Shown here piece by piece: positions 7,334 through 17,111 of a stretch of DNA of 64,000 nucleotides (position 1 is the first letter of the stretch; every line of letters starts with the position of its first letter). The notes beneath the pieces were generated by a model. That model was not told where the DNA came from and ran no database searches. It worked only from the letters and a program-made list of their open reading frames with translations. Source of the stretch: Devosia sp. Lineage in GTDB: Bacteria > Pseudomonadota > Alphaproteobacteria > Rhizobiales > Devosiaceae. The DNA lies in the NCBI GenBank assembly GCA_015234425.1, contig JADGNE010000017.1, positions 186,001 to 250,000 on the forward strand, given 5' to 3'. A program made the translations under genes and the position numbers.

Positions 7334-8191
7334 GCGCCGGCGCTCCGACTTTCCAGTGTCTGCCGCCTTTTTAGTGGCAGGCTTTTTGGCCGTGGACTTC
7401 TTGGTTTCCGCCGTGTCCTTGTTCCCGGCGCTCATGCGCAAAGCTTCCAGGAGATCGTTCTTTTTGGTCGGCTCAGGCCGACGCAGCGGCACGACTTTTC
7501 GGCCCGCAATCTTGGCGCGCACCATCTCGGCCAAAGCCGTTTCGTAGCGGTCATCGAATTTTTCCGGGGCGAACTTTCCGGACTTGGTCTTGATGATGTG
7601 TTGCGCCAGTTCGAGCATCTCTGGCTCGACCTTGTGCTCACCGATGGACTTGAAGGCCTGCTTCGCCGAGCGCACCTCGTAGTCGAAATTCAGCGTCGTC
7701 GCGATCAGCCCTTTGTCGCGCGGGCGGATCAAAACCGGACGAAGGCGGCGGAAGAGCACTGCGTGGGCTATGGCCGCAACCTTCTGCTTGCGCATGGCCT
7801 CACGGACGAGGACAAAACTCTCCTCATTGGCATCGGATGCGGGCAGCAGATAATACGGCCTGTCGAAATACGTGGTTTCGATGCGGTTGCAGGCGATGAA
7901 GGCTTCTACCGTCAGGCTCTTGTCACTGTCTGGTACCGCGGCCGCAATCTCTTCTGGCTCGAGAATGATGTACGAGCCGTCATTGGTTTCGTAGCCCTTT
8001 ACCTGATCGTCGCTGTCGACGGGCTTTCCCGACTTCTCGTCGACATACAGCCGCTTGAGCCGGTTGCCGGTTTCGCGGTTGACCATGTTGAGCGCGATGC
8101 GCTCGGATGTGGTCGCTGCGGTGTACATCTTCACCGGACACGCAAGTTCGGCGATTTTGATGACGCCTGACCAGACTGCTCGTGGTGCCAT
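7325..8191 (-). CDS. ku: Ku protein, non-homologous end joining (copy 2)
   Basis: 288 residues with the Ku core MAPRAVWSGVIKIAELACPV, LNMVNRETGNRLKRLYVDE and DDQVKGYETNDGSYIILE. The C-terminal 50 residues are rich in Lys, Ala and Thr (KKSTAKKPATKKAA), a histone-like tail more basic than that of copy 1. The copies differ throughout, so this is an old duplication or separate acquisition rather than a recent one; rhizobia often carry several ku genes, and some pairs act as heterodimers. Its own EcfG promoter is at 8213-8237, and GGAGGGATATC precedes the ATG. It follows the helicase gene on the same strand, so it may also receive read-through from it. Confidence 0.95.
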   Translation of the reverse strand: MAPRAVWSGVIKIAELACPVKMYTAATTSERIALNMVNRETGNRLKRLYVDEKSGKPVDSDDQVKGYETNDGSYIILEPEEIAAAVPDSDKSLTVEAFIACNRIETTYFDRPYYLLPASDANEESFVLVREAMRKQKVAAIAHAVLFRRLRPVLIRPRDKGLIATTLNFDYEVRSAKQAFKSIGEHKVEPEMLELAQHIIKTKSGKFAPEKFDDRYETALAEMVRAKIAGRKVVPLRRPEPTKKNDLLEALRMSAGNKDTAETKKSTAKKPATKKAADTGKSERRRAS

Positions 8192-8212
8192 GATATCCCT
8201 CCAACCACATTC

Positions 8213-8237
8213 AACGAGGTCAGGGGCACAGCGTTCC
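8213..8237 (-). promoter_or_regulatory. EcfG-type promoter of the second ku gene
   Basis: On the minus strand GGAAC (8237-8233) and CGTT (8216-8213) are separated by 16 bases. The element starts immediately after the helicase stop and its -10 lies 21 bases before the ku ATG. Spacers of 16-17 bases are normal for this sigma factor. Confidence 0.75.
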
Positions 8238-10301
8238 CTACCACATGCCGCGCATTTTGGCAGCGATGTCGATTACCGCGGTTTGCCCCGGCACAAGATC
8301 GGGCCGGATCGGCGACACAGGCGGCCAGAGTATGTCCTCGAACAGGGTTGTCATCGGCCGCGGGATGAAACGGGTGCGCTGGGCGTAGAGGTGGCGGTCG
8401 CCATTGCGGATCTGCTGGGTCACATAGAACCTCTGAGGGACGAGCAGATGGAGTTCGTCCCTCGCGCGCGTCATTGCCACGTAAAGCAGACGGCGCTCCT
8501 CCTCGAGTTCATGCGCACTGCCTGTCCCCAGATCCGAGGGGATACAGCCATCGACAACGTTGAGGACATGCACCGATTTCCACTCCTGTCCCTTTGCGGA
8601 GTGGATGGTTGAGAGAATGAGGTAGTCCTCATCCCGCAAGGGCACCCCCGCCTGATCGCTGGTCGCATCGGGCGGATCAAGCGTCAGTTCGGTGAGGAAG
8701 CGCTCCCGGCTGGGGTAGCCGGAGGCGATCTGTTCGAGCTGCACGATATCGGCGGCGCGCGTCTGCGCGTCCTCATAGCCGGACTCGAGAAGAGGCTCAT
8801 ACCAGTGGCGGACATAGGCGAGCTCAAGCGGCCAGGACGTCTCGCGACCGGAGAGGCGAGAAAAGAGCTCCACCATATTCGTCCACGCCTCCCCGGCCCG
8901 GCTCGGCGGCGGCACTTCTTTCAGTGCCCAGACGGGATCGGTCGCGGTGACAAGAACATCGAGAACCCGACCGGCGATGCCGGGGCCAATCCCCGGCAGC
9001 AGCTGCAGGACCCGAAAACCAGCCACACGGTCGCGCGGATTTTCAACCCAGCGCAGGATCGACAGCACATCCTTGATATGGGCGGAGTCGAGGAATTTCA
9101 GGCCACCGAATTTCACGAAAGGAATTTTCCGACGGGTGAGTTCGATCTCCAGCGGGCCCGAATGGCTGGAGGTCCGGAACAGCACGGCCTGCTGCTTTAA
9201 AGGCACGCCTGTCTCGCGCGCCTCGAGCACGGACTTGGCCACATAGCCGACCTGGTCGGCCTCATCCTTGACGGTCACGAGGCGCGGCTTGATGGCCGAG
9301 GTCCGTTCGGTCCACAGATTCTTGGTGAAGCGCTCTTCCGACTGCTCGATGACCGCGTTCGCGGCCTCAAGGATAGGCTGGGTCGACCGATAGTTCCTAT
9401 CCAGCGTGACGATCGCCGCCGGAGGCGTGAAGGCCGTCGGGAAATCAAGGATATTGCGCACAGTGGCGGCTCGGAACGAGTAGATCGACTGCGCATCGTC
9501 GCCGACCACGGTCAAGCCATTCCCGTCGGGCCGCATTGCCAGCAGGACTGCGCTCTGGAGCCGGTTGGTATCCTGATATTCATCGACGAGGATATGGTCG
9601 AAACGATCAGAAATCTGCCGCGCGATGGATGGCTCCGACATCATCGAAGCCCAGTAGAGCAGCAGGTCATCGTAATCGAGAACGTTCTGCTGCTGCTTGG
9701 CCGCGACATAAGTGCCGAAGAGCTGCCGCAATTGGACCGACCACATCGCGCACCACGGGAACGCCGTTCTCAGCACTTCATCGAGGTCAGACTGCGAGTT
9801 GACCGCCCGCGAATAAATCGCGAGGCACGTCCCCTTGGTAGGAAACCGGCTCTCCGACTGGCTGAATTCGAGCTCATGCCGAACGAGGTTCATCAGGTCG
9901 GCGGAGTCCTCGCGGTCGTGGATGGTGAAGGCCGGATCGAGCCCGATCTGCTGGGCGTGGAGGCGCAGGAGGCGCGATCCAATGCCATGGAAAGTGCCGG
10001 ACCACTCGAGGGCCCCTGTCACCGCCCCTGCCCCAACACCGAGGATCTGGCCGGCAATCCGCTCGACGCGTCGGCTCATTTCAGAGGCGGCACGACGCGA
10101 GAAGGTGAGAAGCAGCATCCGGCGCGGATCAGCGCCGTTGACGATGAGATGAGCCACCCGATGGGCCAGGGTGTTGGTCTTGCCCGAACCGGCTCCTGCA
10201 ATAACGAGCAGTGGACCGGCATCAGCCTTGCCAACGCCATGCTCGACTGCCTGACGCTGGTTGGAATTGAGCGCGTCGAGATAGGCAGCAGAAGCGGGCA
10301 C
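8238..10301 (-). CDS. UvrD/Rep-family ATP-dependent DNA helicase
   Basis: 687 residues of a superfamily 1A helicase. Residues 8-20 are LDALNSNQRQAVE (Q motif), GAGSGKT is Walker A near residues 36-42, VDEYQDTN (motif II) and GDDAQSIYSFRAA (motif III) follow, then the LDRNYRS motif and, in domain 2A, TIHSAKGQEW (motif V) and YVAMTRARDEL (motif VI). It unwinds DNA 3' to 5' in the family. It starts with GTG at 10301, supported by AAAGG eight bases upstream. It is slightly shorter than UvrD of Escherichia coli (720) and lacks a long tail. Its position next to two ku genes suggests a double-strand-break repair role; this is inference. Confidence 0.93.
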   Translation of the reverse strand: MPASAAYLDALNSNQRQAVEHGVGKADAGPLLVIAGAGSGKTNTLAHRVAHLIVNGADPRRMLLLTFSRRAASEMSRRVERIAGQILGVGAGAVTGALEWSGTFHGIGSRLLRLHAQQIGLDPAFTIHDREDSADLMNLVRHELEFSQSESRFPTKGTCLAIYSRAVNSQSDLDEVLRTAFPWCAMWSVQLRQLFGTYVAAKQQQNVLDYDDLLLYWASMMSEPSIARQISDRFDHILVDEYQDTNRLQSAVLLAMRPDGNGLTVVGDDAQSIYSFRAATVRNILDFPTAFTPPAAIVTLDRNYRSTQPILEAANAVIEQSEERFTKNLWTERTSAIKPRLVTVKDEADQVGYVAKSVLEARETGVPLKQQAVLFRTSSHSGPLEIELTRRKIPFVKFGGLKFLDSAHIKDVLSILRWVENPRDRVAGFRVLQLLPGIGPGIAGRVLDVLVTATDPVWALKEVPPPSRAGEAWTNMVELFSRLSGRETSWPLELAYVRHWYEPLLESGYEDAQTRAADIVQLEQIASGYPSRERFLTELTLDPPDATSDQAGVPLRDEDYLILSTIHSAKGQEWKSVHVLNVVDGCIPSDLGTGSAHELEEERRLLYVAMTRARDELHLLVPQRFYVTQQIRNGDRHLYAQRTRFIPRPMTTLFEDILWPPVSPIRPDLVPGQTAVIDIAAKMRGMW

Positions 10302-10314
10302 GAATCATACCTTT

Positions 10315-10332
10315 GGTCGCACAATTGCGACC
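10315..10332. promoter_or_regulatory. inverted repeat just upstream of the helicase ribosome site
   Basis: GGTCGCA (10315-10321), loop CAAT, and TGCGACC (10326-10332). It lies between the helicase and the divergent mazG gene. It could be an operator or a 5'-leader hairpin; no LexA-type GTTC-N7-GTTC pattern is present. Confidence 0.35.
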
Positions 10333-10465
10333 TTCAGGATATTCCCCTTTTGTTCGCCTGGTCCAGCCTTGCGAACGCAATGGTCAAAACTCGGAGCGTT
10401 GCCGCCATCGTGCCTCGTCATTTGCTATTGTGCGCGGAACGATTCCCCACATTCAGGGTGCCCCA

Positions 10466-11275
10466 ATGCAGCCGTCCCGCGACATCTCCCGGCTTATCGA
10501 AATCATGGCGGCGCTCCGCGACCCCGTCTCCGGCTGCCCTTGGGATCTCGACCAGGATTTCTCGACCATCCGCAACTACACGATCGAGGAGGCTTATGAG
10601 GTCGCCGACGCGATCGAGCGCGAGAACTTTTCCGACCTGCGCGAAGAGCTCGGTGATCTGCTCCTGCAGCCAATCTACCACGCGCAGATGGCCAAAGAGG
10701 CCGGGCATTTCGATATCGGCGACGTCATTTATGGTATCACCGAAAAGCTGATCCGCCGACACCCGCATGTATTTGGCGACATAACCGAAGTCGGGGCCGC
10801 CGCTGCTCAAGGCCGTTGGGAAGCGATCAAAGCCGAAGAGCGCACAGCCAAGGCAGCCAAGGTTGGCGTCACGGCGCCGTCCCTGCTGGACGATGTACCT
10901 CAGGTTCTCCCGGCCCTGGCGCGTGCCGAAAAACTCACCAAGCGCGCGGCAAAGGTCGGCTTCGATTGGCCCGACTTTCCGTCGGTGCGCGCCAAGGTCC
11001 AGGAAGAGCTCAACGAGGTGTCCGAGGCGCATGCGTCAGGCGATGAGGAAGCGGTGAAGGAAGAAATCGGCGACCTGCTGTTCGCGGTGGCCAATCTGGC
11101 GCGCAAGGCGGGTGTCGATCCAGAGGCCGCCCTGCGGGATGCCAATTCCAAGTTTACCCGTCGCTTCCACTATGTCGAAGCGCGGTGTCGTGAAGAGGGA
11201 ATTGCCCCGGCGGAGGCGGGTCTTGATCGCCTCGATGGCTACTGGAATGAGATAAGGGCCGCCGACAAGCGCTAG
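10466..11275 (+). CDS. mazG: nucleoside triphosphate pyrophosphohydrolase MazG
   Basis: 269 residues from ATG 10466; a longer in-frame extension lacks a ribosome site and does not match the family. The N-terminal half has CPWDLDQDFSTIRNYTIEE and EELGDLLLQPIYHAQM, the first MazG domain with its EExxE/ExxD magnesium-binding helices. The second domain (VQEELNEV, then EEIGDLLFAVANLARK) keeps the catalytic acidic residues. The enzyme hydrolyses NTPs and dNTPs to monophosphates, removing abnormal nucleotides and affecting ppGpp levels. It converges with hflX over a shared terminator, an order common in Hyphomicrobiales. Confidence 0.95.
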   Translation: MQPSRDISRLIEIMAALRDPVSGCPWDLDQDFSTIRNYTIEEAYEVADAIERENFSDLREELGDLLLQPIYHAQMAKEAGHFDIGDVIYGITEKLIRRHPHVFGDITEVGAAAAQGRWEAIKAEERTAKAAKVGVTAPSLLDDVPQVLPALARAEKLTKRAAKVGFDWPDFPSVRAKVQEELNEVSEAHASGDEEAVKEEIGDLLFAVANLARKAGVDPEAALRDANSKFTRRFHYVEARCREEGIAPAEAGLDRLDGYWNEIRAADKR

Positions 11276-11299
11276 GCTCATCGCCCCGCAAAAAGCATT

Positions 11300-11324
11300 C
11301 GGACCGCAGGCATCCTGCGGTCCG
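11300..11324. terminator. bidirectional terminator between mazG and hflX
   Basis: An 11-base-pair stem (CGGACCGCAGG with CCTGCGGTCCG) closes the loop CAT. The plus side is followed by ATGTGTTTTC, and the minus side by GAATGCTTTTTG, so it can stop transcription from both genes. Confidence 0.9.
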
Positions 11325-11332
11325 ATGTGTTT

Positions 11333-12697
11333 TCAGAGATCGGAAATCGCGATCCGCCCGTTGAAACGCTCCAGGAACGTCGCCTTGTGGCGCGGGTCAA
11401 CACGAACCACGAAATCCTGGCCATTTTCATCCGGCAGGCCGCGCTCGATGACCTCGGCATGGCTGTGGAGCCAGCCGATGTCGCTGCCAGCGCTGTGCGG
11501 CACGTGGACATTGTAGGTGCGGCTGCGATCGGCAAAAGCCATTTCGATCGCCAGCTTCAAGTCATGAAGCCCCTGCCCGGTCTTTGCAGAAACCGGAACG
11601 CTGTTCGCAACCTTGCCCGCCGGCGTGGCTGCCGCCATCAGATCGCTAGTGGGATCGAGCATGTCGACCTTGTTCCACACTTCGATGATGGGCGTTGTCT
11701 CACCCGAAACGCCAAGGTCAGACAGAACCTTGAGCACGTCGGTCGCCTGCGCCGGGTGATCCGGATTGGCAATGTCGCGCACATGCAGGACCACGTCGGC
11801 ATCAACGACTTCTTCAAGCGTTGCGCGGAACGCCGCCACCAGATCGGTTGGAAGATCGGCAACAAAACCCACGGTATCGCTGAGCATGACCTCGCGGCCA
11901 TGCGGCAGCTCCAGCCGACGGATCGTGGTATCGAGCGTTGCGAACAGCAGGTTTTCGGCGAACACCCCTGCGCCCGTCAGAGTATTGAAAATACTCGACT
12001 TGCCGGCGTTGGTGTAGCCAACCAGCGCAACGATCGGGAATGGGGCTCGGTCACGCTGGCGTCGCTGCTGGGCGCGCGTGCGTTTGACCTTTTCCAACCG
12101 CTCCTCGAGCAGAACGATGCGCTCGGTGATCTGGCGCCGGTCGCTTTCGATCTGGGTTTCGCCGGGGCCGCCCATGAAACCCATGCCGCCGCTGCCGCGC
12201 TGGCGTTCAAGGTGGGTCCAGGACCGGACAAGCCGGCTCTTCTGATAATTGAGATGGGCCAGCTCTACCTGCAGCACACCCTCTCGGGTAGCCGCACGTT
12301 CGCCAAAAATTTCCAGAATCAGCGCCGTCCGGTCCAGCACCTTGGTGCCGGTCTCCTTTTCGAGATTACGCTGCTGGATGGGGCTGAGCGCCGCGTCGAC
12401 AAGGAGGAGATCGATGTCCTCTTCCTTGACGCGTCTGGCCAGTTCCTCGACATGACCGCCGCCCATGAAGGTCGCGGGCTTTATCTCGCGGACCTTGATG
12501 GCTTCGGAAAAGATGATGTCGAGACGAATGGCGCCTGCCAGACCCTCGAACTCAGCCTGCCGCGCCTCGATGCTGCGGTGCATCCCGACGCCACGCACTT
12601 CGGGGCAAATCAGGCCCGCGCGGGTCGGATGCTCGCGTTGGTCGATGAAGGCCTTGGGTCCACCCAGGCCGTCTTCGTCCTCGTCAAAATGATCCAT
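11333..12697 (-). CDS. hflX: ribosome-associated GTPase HflX
   Basis: 454 residues. The N-terminal HflX domain has the glycine-rich loop TFMGGGHVEEL and later SGGMGFMGGPGETQIE before the GTPase domain; the G1 motif is GYTNAGKSS, G3 is DTVGF, and NKVD is G4. HflX binds 50S subunits and rescues stalled ribosomes in the family. The gene follows hfq with nine bases between, as in many Proteobacteria (hfq-hflX), so they are probably cotranscribed. The acidic start (HFDEDEDGLGG) is typical of alphaproteobacterial members. Confidence 0.96.
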   Translation of the reverse strand: MDHFDEDEDGLGGPKAFIDQREHPTRAGLICPEVRGVGMHRSIEARQAEFEGLAGAIRLDIIFSEAIKVREIKPATFMGGGHVEELARRVKEEDIDLLLVDAALSPIQQRNLEKETGTKVLDRTALILEIFGERAATREGVLQVELAHLNYQKSRLVRSWTHLERQRGSGGMGFMGGPGETQIESDRRQITERIVLLEERLEKVKRTRAQQRRQRDRAPFPIVALVGYTNAGKSSIFNTLTGAGVFAENLLFATLDTTIRRLELPHGREVMLSDTVGFVADLPTDLVAAFRATLEEVVDADVVLHVRDIANPDHPAQATDVLKVLSDLGVSGETTPIIEVWNKVDMLDPTSDLMAAATPAGKVANSVPVSAKTGQGLHDLKLAIEMAFADRSRTYNVHVPHSAGSDIGWLHSHAEVIERGLPDENGQDFVVRVDPRHKATFLERFNGRIAISDL

Positions 12698-12706
12698 ATA
12701 GTTCCG

Positions 12707-12958
12707 TCAGTCGTGGTCGGTGTTTTGCTCGGGATCGAACAACTGGATGGGCGCGCCCGGCATGATGGTCGAGATAGCGTGCTTATAAACCAGTTGCGAC
12801 TGAGCGTCACGACGCAGAAGCAAGCAGAAGTTATCGAACCAGGTGATCACGCCCTGAAGTTTTACGCCGTTTACGAGGAAAATCGTAACCGGGACCTTCT
12901 GCTTGCGAACGTGATTGAGAAAGGAGTCCTGCAGGTTTTGCTGCTTTTCACTAGCCAT
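12707..12958 (-). CDS. hfq: RNA chaperone Hfq
   Basis: 83 residues from ATG 12958; the upstream in-frame extension is not conserved in the family. The Sm1 fold is evident: residues Q9, D10, [22 protein letters not shown] covering the first strands, and [11 protein letters not shown] at 58-68 as the Sm2 motif with the proximal-face K-H pair. The C-terminal tail is short, as usual in Alphaproteobacteria. It forms hexamers that pair small RNAs with mRNAs. It lies downstream of ntrX with a gap of 182 bases that probably holds its own promoter. Confidence 0.98.
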   Translation of the reverse strand: MASEKQQNLQDSFLNHVRKQKVPVTIFLVNGVKLQGVITWFDNFCLLLRRDAQSQLVYKHAISTIMPGAPIQLFDPEQNTDHD

Positions 12959-13140
12959 TTTTGGCCTCTTTTGCCGCGGCATTGATTGTCGCTGTTGTCG
13001 TCGCAATTTCTTGCGCCCGGGCCGATGAAGAACTGCCGCCCAGCCCCTCAAAACCCGGATTTATCGTACCAGACACAATATGGCACACATGGCGGGCGCT
13101 GCCTACCCGCGCAAAATGTCTCCCTCATGGCAATTTGGCG

Positions 13141-14523
13141 TTAGAGGCCAAGAGATTTTATCTTCCGATGCAAGGCGCTGCGCTCCATCCCGACGAACTC
13201 GGCCGTCTTGGAAATATTTCCACCGAAGCGCTCGATCTGGGCGAGAAGATATTGCCGTTCAAACACTTCGCGGGCGTCGCGAAGCGGCAGACTCATCAGG
13301 TGCGCCGACGCGTCGGCGTCCCCGACTGTGGGCAGAACCTCGCCGATATCCGAAGGCAGCATATTCGCGGTGATGACGCCGTTCTCCGGCTGCTGGTCCT
13401 TCATCAGGATGAGCAGACGCTCGATGGAATTGCGCAACTGGCGCGCATTGCCGGGCCAGTCCTGCGCCTGAAGCACCGCGATGGCATCGTCGCCGATCTC
13501 CACCCGCGGCAGGTTGTGCATGCGGCACACCTGTTCGATGAAGACATTGACCAGCGGGGGCACGTCTTCACGCCGCTCCTTGAGCGGGGTCAGCTGCACC
13601 GGGACAATCGCGAGGCGATGGAAGAGGTCGGACCGGAACTCGCCCAGTTCGGTCTGCGAGGCCACGTTCTGCGAACTCGATGAGATGATGCGAACGTCGA
13701 TCGGCACAGCCTGGCTTCCGCCAACACGCTGGAACCGATTCTCGACCAGTGTGCGCAGCAGCGCCGTCTGTACTTGCTGGGGTAGCGTCGTTACTTCCGA
13801 GAGATAAAGCGTTCCGCCATGGGCGCGTTCCAGCGCCCCAACCTCGACCTTGAGCAGCCCGGTCTTTTCGCGGGCTTCCCGGCCAAACAGCACCACCGGA
13901 ACTTCCTCGGGCGCATAGAGGGAGGCGTTGATCTCAACGAAGGGCGCGTCGGCGCGCGGGCTGCGCTGGTGGATCAGACGAGCCACCAGCCCCTTGCCTG
14001 CACCGGATGGTCCGGAAATAAAGATGCGCGAATTGGTGGGTGCGGATTTATCGATCAGTCCACGGATCTGCTGCAAAGCCGGCGAGGCACCGACCATGTC
14101 GGCGTTCTTGGCGGCGGACCGCTCCTTGAGCTCGGCCACCTCATTGCGCAGGCGCGTCGCTTCCATGGCCCGCTGGGTGACGTGGAGCAGCCGGTCGATC
14201 TTGAAGGGCTTTTCGATATAGTCGTAAGCGCCACGACGGATAGCGGAGACAGCGGTTTCCACATTGCCATGACCCGAGATCATCACCACCGGCATGTCCG
14301 GGTGCTGGCTCTGGAACACGTCGAGCAGTTGCAGCCCATCGAGGCGCGACCCCTGCATCCAGATGTCCAGGAACACAAGGCTCGGCCGCCGCCGCGCGAT
14401 CTCATTCAGCCCGCTGTCGGCGTCATGCGCCTGGCGCGCCTCATAGCCTTCATCTTCAAGGATGCCCGCAATCAGATCGCGGATATCGTCCTCGTCGTCG
14501 ATGATCAGAATATCCAGTGCCAT
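13141..14523 (-). CDS. ntrX: nitrogen/redox response regulator NtrX
   Basis: 460 residues. Receiver domain at 1-120 with acidic pocket (IIDDEDD), phospho-acceptor Asp in LVFLDIWMQG and Lys in YIEKPF. The AAA+ domain has a modified Walker A GPSGAGKG, and the GAFTGA loop that contacts sigma-54 is missing, replaced by a segment REAREKTGLLKVEVGALE. The Fis-type helix-turn-helix (NISKTAEFVGMERSALHRK) ends the protein. Loss of GAFTGA is known in alphaproteobacterial NtrX, which therefore works with sigma-70 promoters. The start codon overlaps the ntrY stop (TAATG). Confidence 0.95.
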   Translation of the reverse strand: MALDILIIDDEDDIRDLIAGILEDEGYEARQAHDADSGLNEIARRRPSLVFLDIWMQGSRLDGLQLLDVFQSQHPDMPVVMISGHGNVETAVSAIRRGAYDYIEKPFKIDRLLHVTQRAMEATRLRNEVAELKERSAAKNADMVGASPALQQIRGLIDKSAPTNSRIFISGPSGAGKGLVARLIHQRSPRADAPFVEINASLYAPEEVPVVLFGREAREKTGLLKVEVGALERAHGGTLYLSEVTTLPQQVQTALLRTLVENRFQRVGGSQAVPIDVRIISSSSQNVASQTELGEFRSDLFHRLAIVPVQLTPLKERREDVPPLVNVFIEQVCRMHNLPRVEIGDDAIAVLQAQDWPGNARQLRNSIERLLILMKDQQPENGVITANMLPSDIGEVLPTVGDADASAHLMSLPLRDAREVFERQYLLAQIERFGGNISKTAEFVGMERSALHRKIKSLGL

Positions 14524-16850
14524 TATTTATGAACAACCGCCAATGAGAGCGGCTCCTCTTGTTCGGATGGTTGGGAACCGGTATCGGCCGCCACATCCTT
14601 GTCGTTGTTTCTGGTTGGGGCGTTGAGCGGCAGCGTAAAGGTTACGCATGCGCCTGTTCTTCCCTGCCCGTCCGGTTCGGCATCGATCAATTCAACGATG
14701 CCCCCGTGCTGCTCGATGATCCTGGCGACGATGGCCAGGCCCAGTCCGGTCCCCTTGTCCCGGGTGGTCATATAGGGTTCCAGAAGGCGCTGCCTGTTTT
14801 CCTTGGGCCAGCCTTTTGCGTTGTCCGAGACTGAAACCCGGGCACTATTACCTTCGATATGAGCTTCTACCTTAATGATTGGTTGCCAGTCGGGTGCGAG
14901 CGGCAGCCCCTCGTAAGCCTCGACGGCGTTCTTGATCAGGTTCGTCAGCGTCTGGGCGACCAGACGGGTATCGAACCAGGCATAGATGACGTCGTCCGGC
15001 AGTTTTGTGACAATATCGATTTCCGGGAGCCGAACGCTCTCGAGAAACACGGCCTGCCGGATTGTATCCGTGAGGTCCGCGCGCTCCGGAGCCGCTTCGG
15101 GCATGCGGGCGAAGGCCGAGAATTCATCGACCATGCGACCGATGTCACCGACCTGGCGCACGATGGTATTGATGCATTTGTCGAAGACTTCGCGATCATC
15201 CTCGAGCTTGCTGCCATAGCGCCGACGCAGGCGTTCGGCGGAAAGCTGAATCGGTGTCAGCGGGTTCTTGATTTCATGGGCGATACGCCGCGCGACGTCG
15301 GCCCAGGCGCTGGTGCGCTGCGCTGACTCGAGCTCAGTGATGTCGTCAAAGGTCAGCACATAGCCCTTCGACTCCGTGATCGTGCCCTCGCGGGTCAGCT
15401 GGATCTGGTAGATGCGCCGGTCCGTTTCATTGCCCAGCTGGATCTGGTCGCGCACCTGCCCCCGCCGCGCCGAACGCGCTTTCTCCATGGTCGGAGCGAT
15501 CTCCGGCAGCACGGCTTCCATGCGCTCGCCCATCAGTTCGAATTCACTGCGCCCCAGCATCTGGCAGGCTCGCGCATTGACCAAGGTCACCGCGCCAAAG
15601 GAATCAAGACCGATGATCCCTGCAGACACGCCTTCCACCACGGCCTCGGTAAACTGGCGGCGTTTCTCGTTGACCTCGTTGGCCGCAAGCAGCGCCAGCC
15701 GTTGCTGCAACAATTGCTGGGTCATGCGGTTAAAGCCGTTCGAGAGGTCGCGCAGGTCACCGCGCCCCTCCTGAACCGGAACCTGCACATCGAGATCGCC
15801 GCTACTGACGCGCCGTGATGCGACCATCAGATTTCGGATCGGGTCGACGAAGCGGTTGGCCAGGGCAATTCCGATCCACAGCGCCGCCAGCAACAGCACG
15901 ACGGCCATACCGACATACATGATGGTGAACGTAATCTGGAAGACGAGACGATTAGAAGCGTACTCACGATATTCCGTTATATTCTCGTCAGTTAGCCGCA
16001 TATATTCAAGCACTTCGGCATCCACCGGACGTGCCACGAACAGGTAGATATCGTCGTAGCCGCGCAGCTTTACGACGGAGCCGACGAGGTTGGTGCTGCC
16101 GGGCGCGATAGCCGTCGGCACACCCTCGATGACGCCTTGGGTGATCCCCTGCGGCAGTTTCGGAAATCCGCCTGCAGCATTGATCTGCGCCCGCATCAGA
16201 AGCTGGCCGTCGATATCGATGAGCGAGGTAAAGGGCAGCGACCGCGTCACCGCCAGCGCCGTCAGGATTCGCTCGAAGCGCTGCGGCTCATTGAGATAGG
16301 TGTTGTGCGCCTGCTCCAGTTCGGAAGCCACCCAGATGATGTCGTCGCGCAGCACCTGTGCGTGCTCGAGCATGTAGGAGCGTGCGACCAGGCGGGAGCT
16401 TTCCACCATGGCGCGGGTCCGCTCGGAAAACCACTGGTCGAGGCCCTGGTTGAGAGCAATGGTCGCCACGACAGCCACCAGCGCTGCAGGGAATGCGGCC
16501 ACAAAAGCGAACATCCCTACCATTCGGATCTGCAAAGCGGCGCCGGGCTGGCGGGCCATCCGCGCCTGCACCAGCAGCACGGCTTCTGTCACCACCAGCG
16601 CCAGCACCAGCAGCACAAGGATACCGGTCACGATCCAGATCGCGGTCCAGATCGCGGGAGACGGCTCGATATTGGTCGTACCCGAAAGGATCAGGAACGA
16701 GATAAGCGACATCAGGACCGAGGCGAACACCACCACGAAGCCGAGCACACGGAGGGGGCGATTCCCCTGATTGGAGAAAAGCGAACGGCGCTGCGGTGGC
16801 GCAACCGAAGTTCCGTGTTGCGCCGCGATTTCGCTAACCGCGTCGGTCAT
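14523..16850 (-). CDS. ntrY: sensor histidine kinase NtrY
   Basis: 775 residues from ATG 16850; an in-frame start at 16925 would add 25 residues and cannot be excluded because both ribosome sites are weak. After a cytoplasmic N-terminus there are several membrane segments (residues about 30-125), a periplasmic region of roughly 200 residues, another membrane segment, HAMP (RFVDPIRNLMVASRRVSSGD), a PAS domain, the H-box [19 protein letters not shown] and the ATPase domain ending GTGLGLAIVARIIEQHGG. It phosphorylates NtrX. The start lies 262 bases from the divergently read transporter gene. Confidence 0.94.
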   Translation of the reverse strand: MTDAVSEIAAQHGTSVAPPQRRSLFSNQGNRPLRVLGFVVVFASVLMSLISFLILSGTTNIEPSPAIWTAIWIVTGILVLLVLALVVTEAVLLVQARMARQPGAALQIRMVGMFAFVAAFPAALVAVVATIALNQGLDQWFSERTRAMVESSRLVARSYMLEHAQVLRDDIIWVASELEQAHNTYLNEPQRFERILTALAVTRSLPFTSLIDIDGQLLMRAQINAAGGFPKLPQGITQGVIEGVPTAIAPGSTNLVGSVVKLRGYDDIYLFVARPVDAEVLEYMRLTDENITEYREYASNRLVFQITFTIMYVGMAVVLLLAALWIGIALANRFVDPIRNLMVASRRVSSGDLDVQVPVQEGRGDLRDLSNGFNRMTQQLLQQRLALLAANEVNEKRRQFTEAVVEGVSAGIIGLDSFGAVTLVNARACQMLGRSEFELMGERMEAVLPEIAPTMEKARSARRGQVRDQIQLGNETDRRIYQIQLTREGTITESKGYVLTFDDITELESAQRTSAWADVARRIAHEIKNPLTPIQLSAERLRRRYGSKLEDDREVFDKCINTIVRQVGDIGRMVDEFSAFARMPEAAPERADLTDTIRQAVFLESVRLPEIDIVTKLPDDVIYAWFDTRLVAQTLTNLIKNAVEAYEGLPLAPDWQPIIKVEAHIEGNSARVSVSDNAKGWPKENRQRLLEPYMTTRDKGTGLGLAIVARIIEQHGGIVELIDAEPDGQGRTGACVTFTLPLNAPTRNNDKDVAADTGSQPSEQEEPLSLAVVHK

Positions 16851-17111
16851 AGAGGGTTCTGCATCCTTTTGGTTGAGCCGCTTACCGGTCTCTAGAACAA
16901 GCGTTTCGCCAGCACGATGCGGCATTGAGGGTAAGCCTGACCCAATTCGGCGGACCCTTCAAGATAAATGTTGCCAAAATGTGACACCTCGCTGCTCGGG
17001 GCAAAACCCCTGTGGCCGATATCTGTGGCATAGAGGTCCACCCCAAGGCGCATCTGGACATTCTGAGCGACGAGGCGCACACACGGTCGAACTCTCTAAA
17101 GCGCGTCAGTC

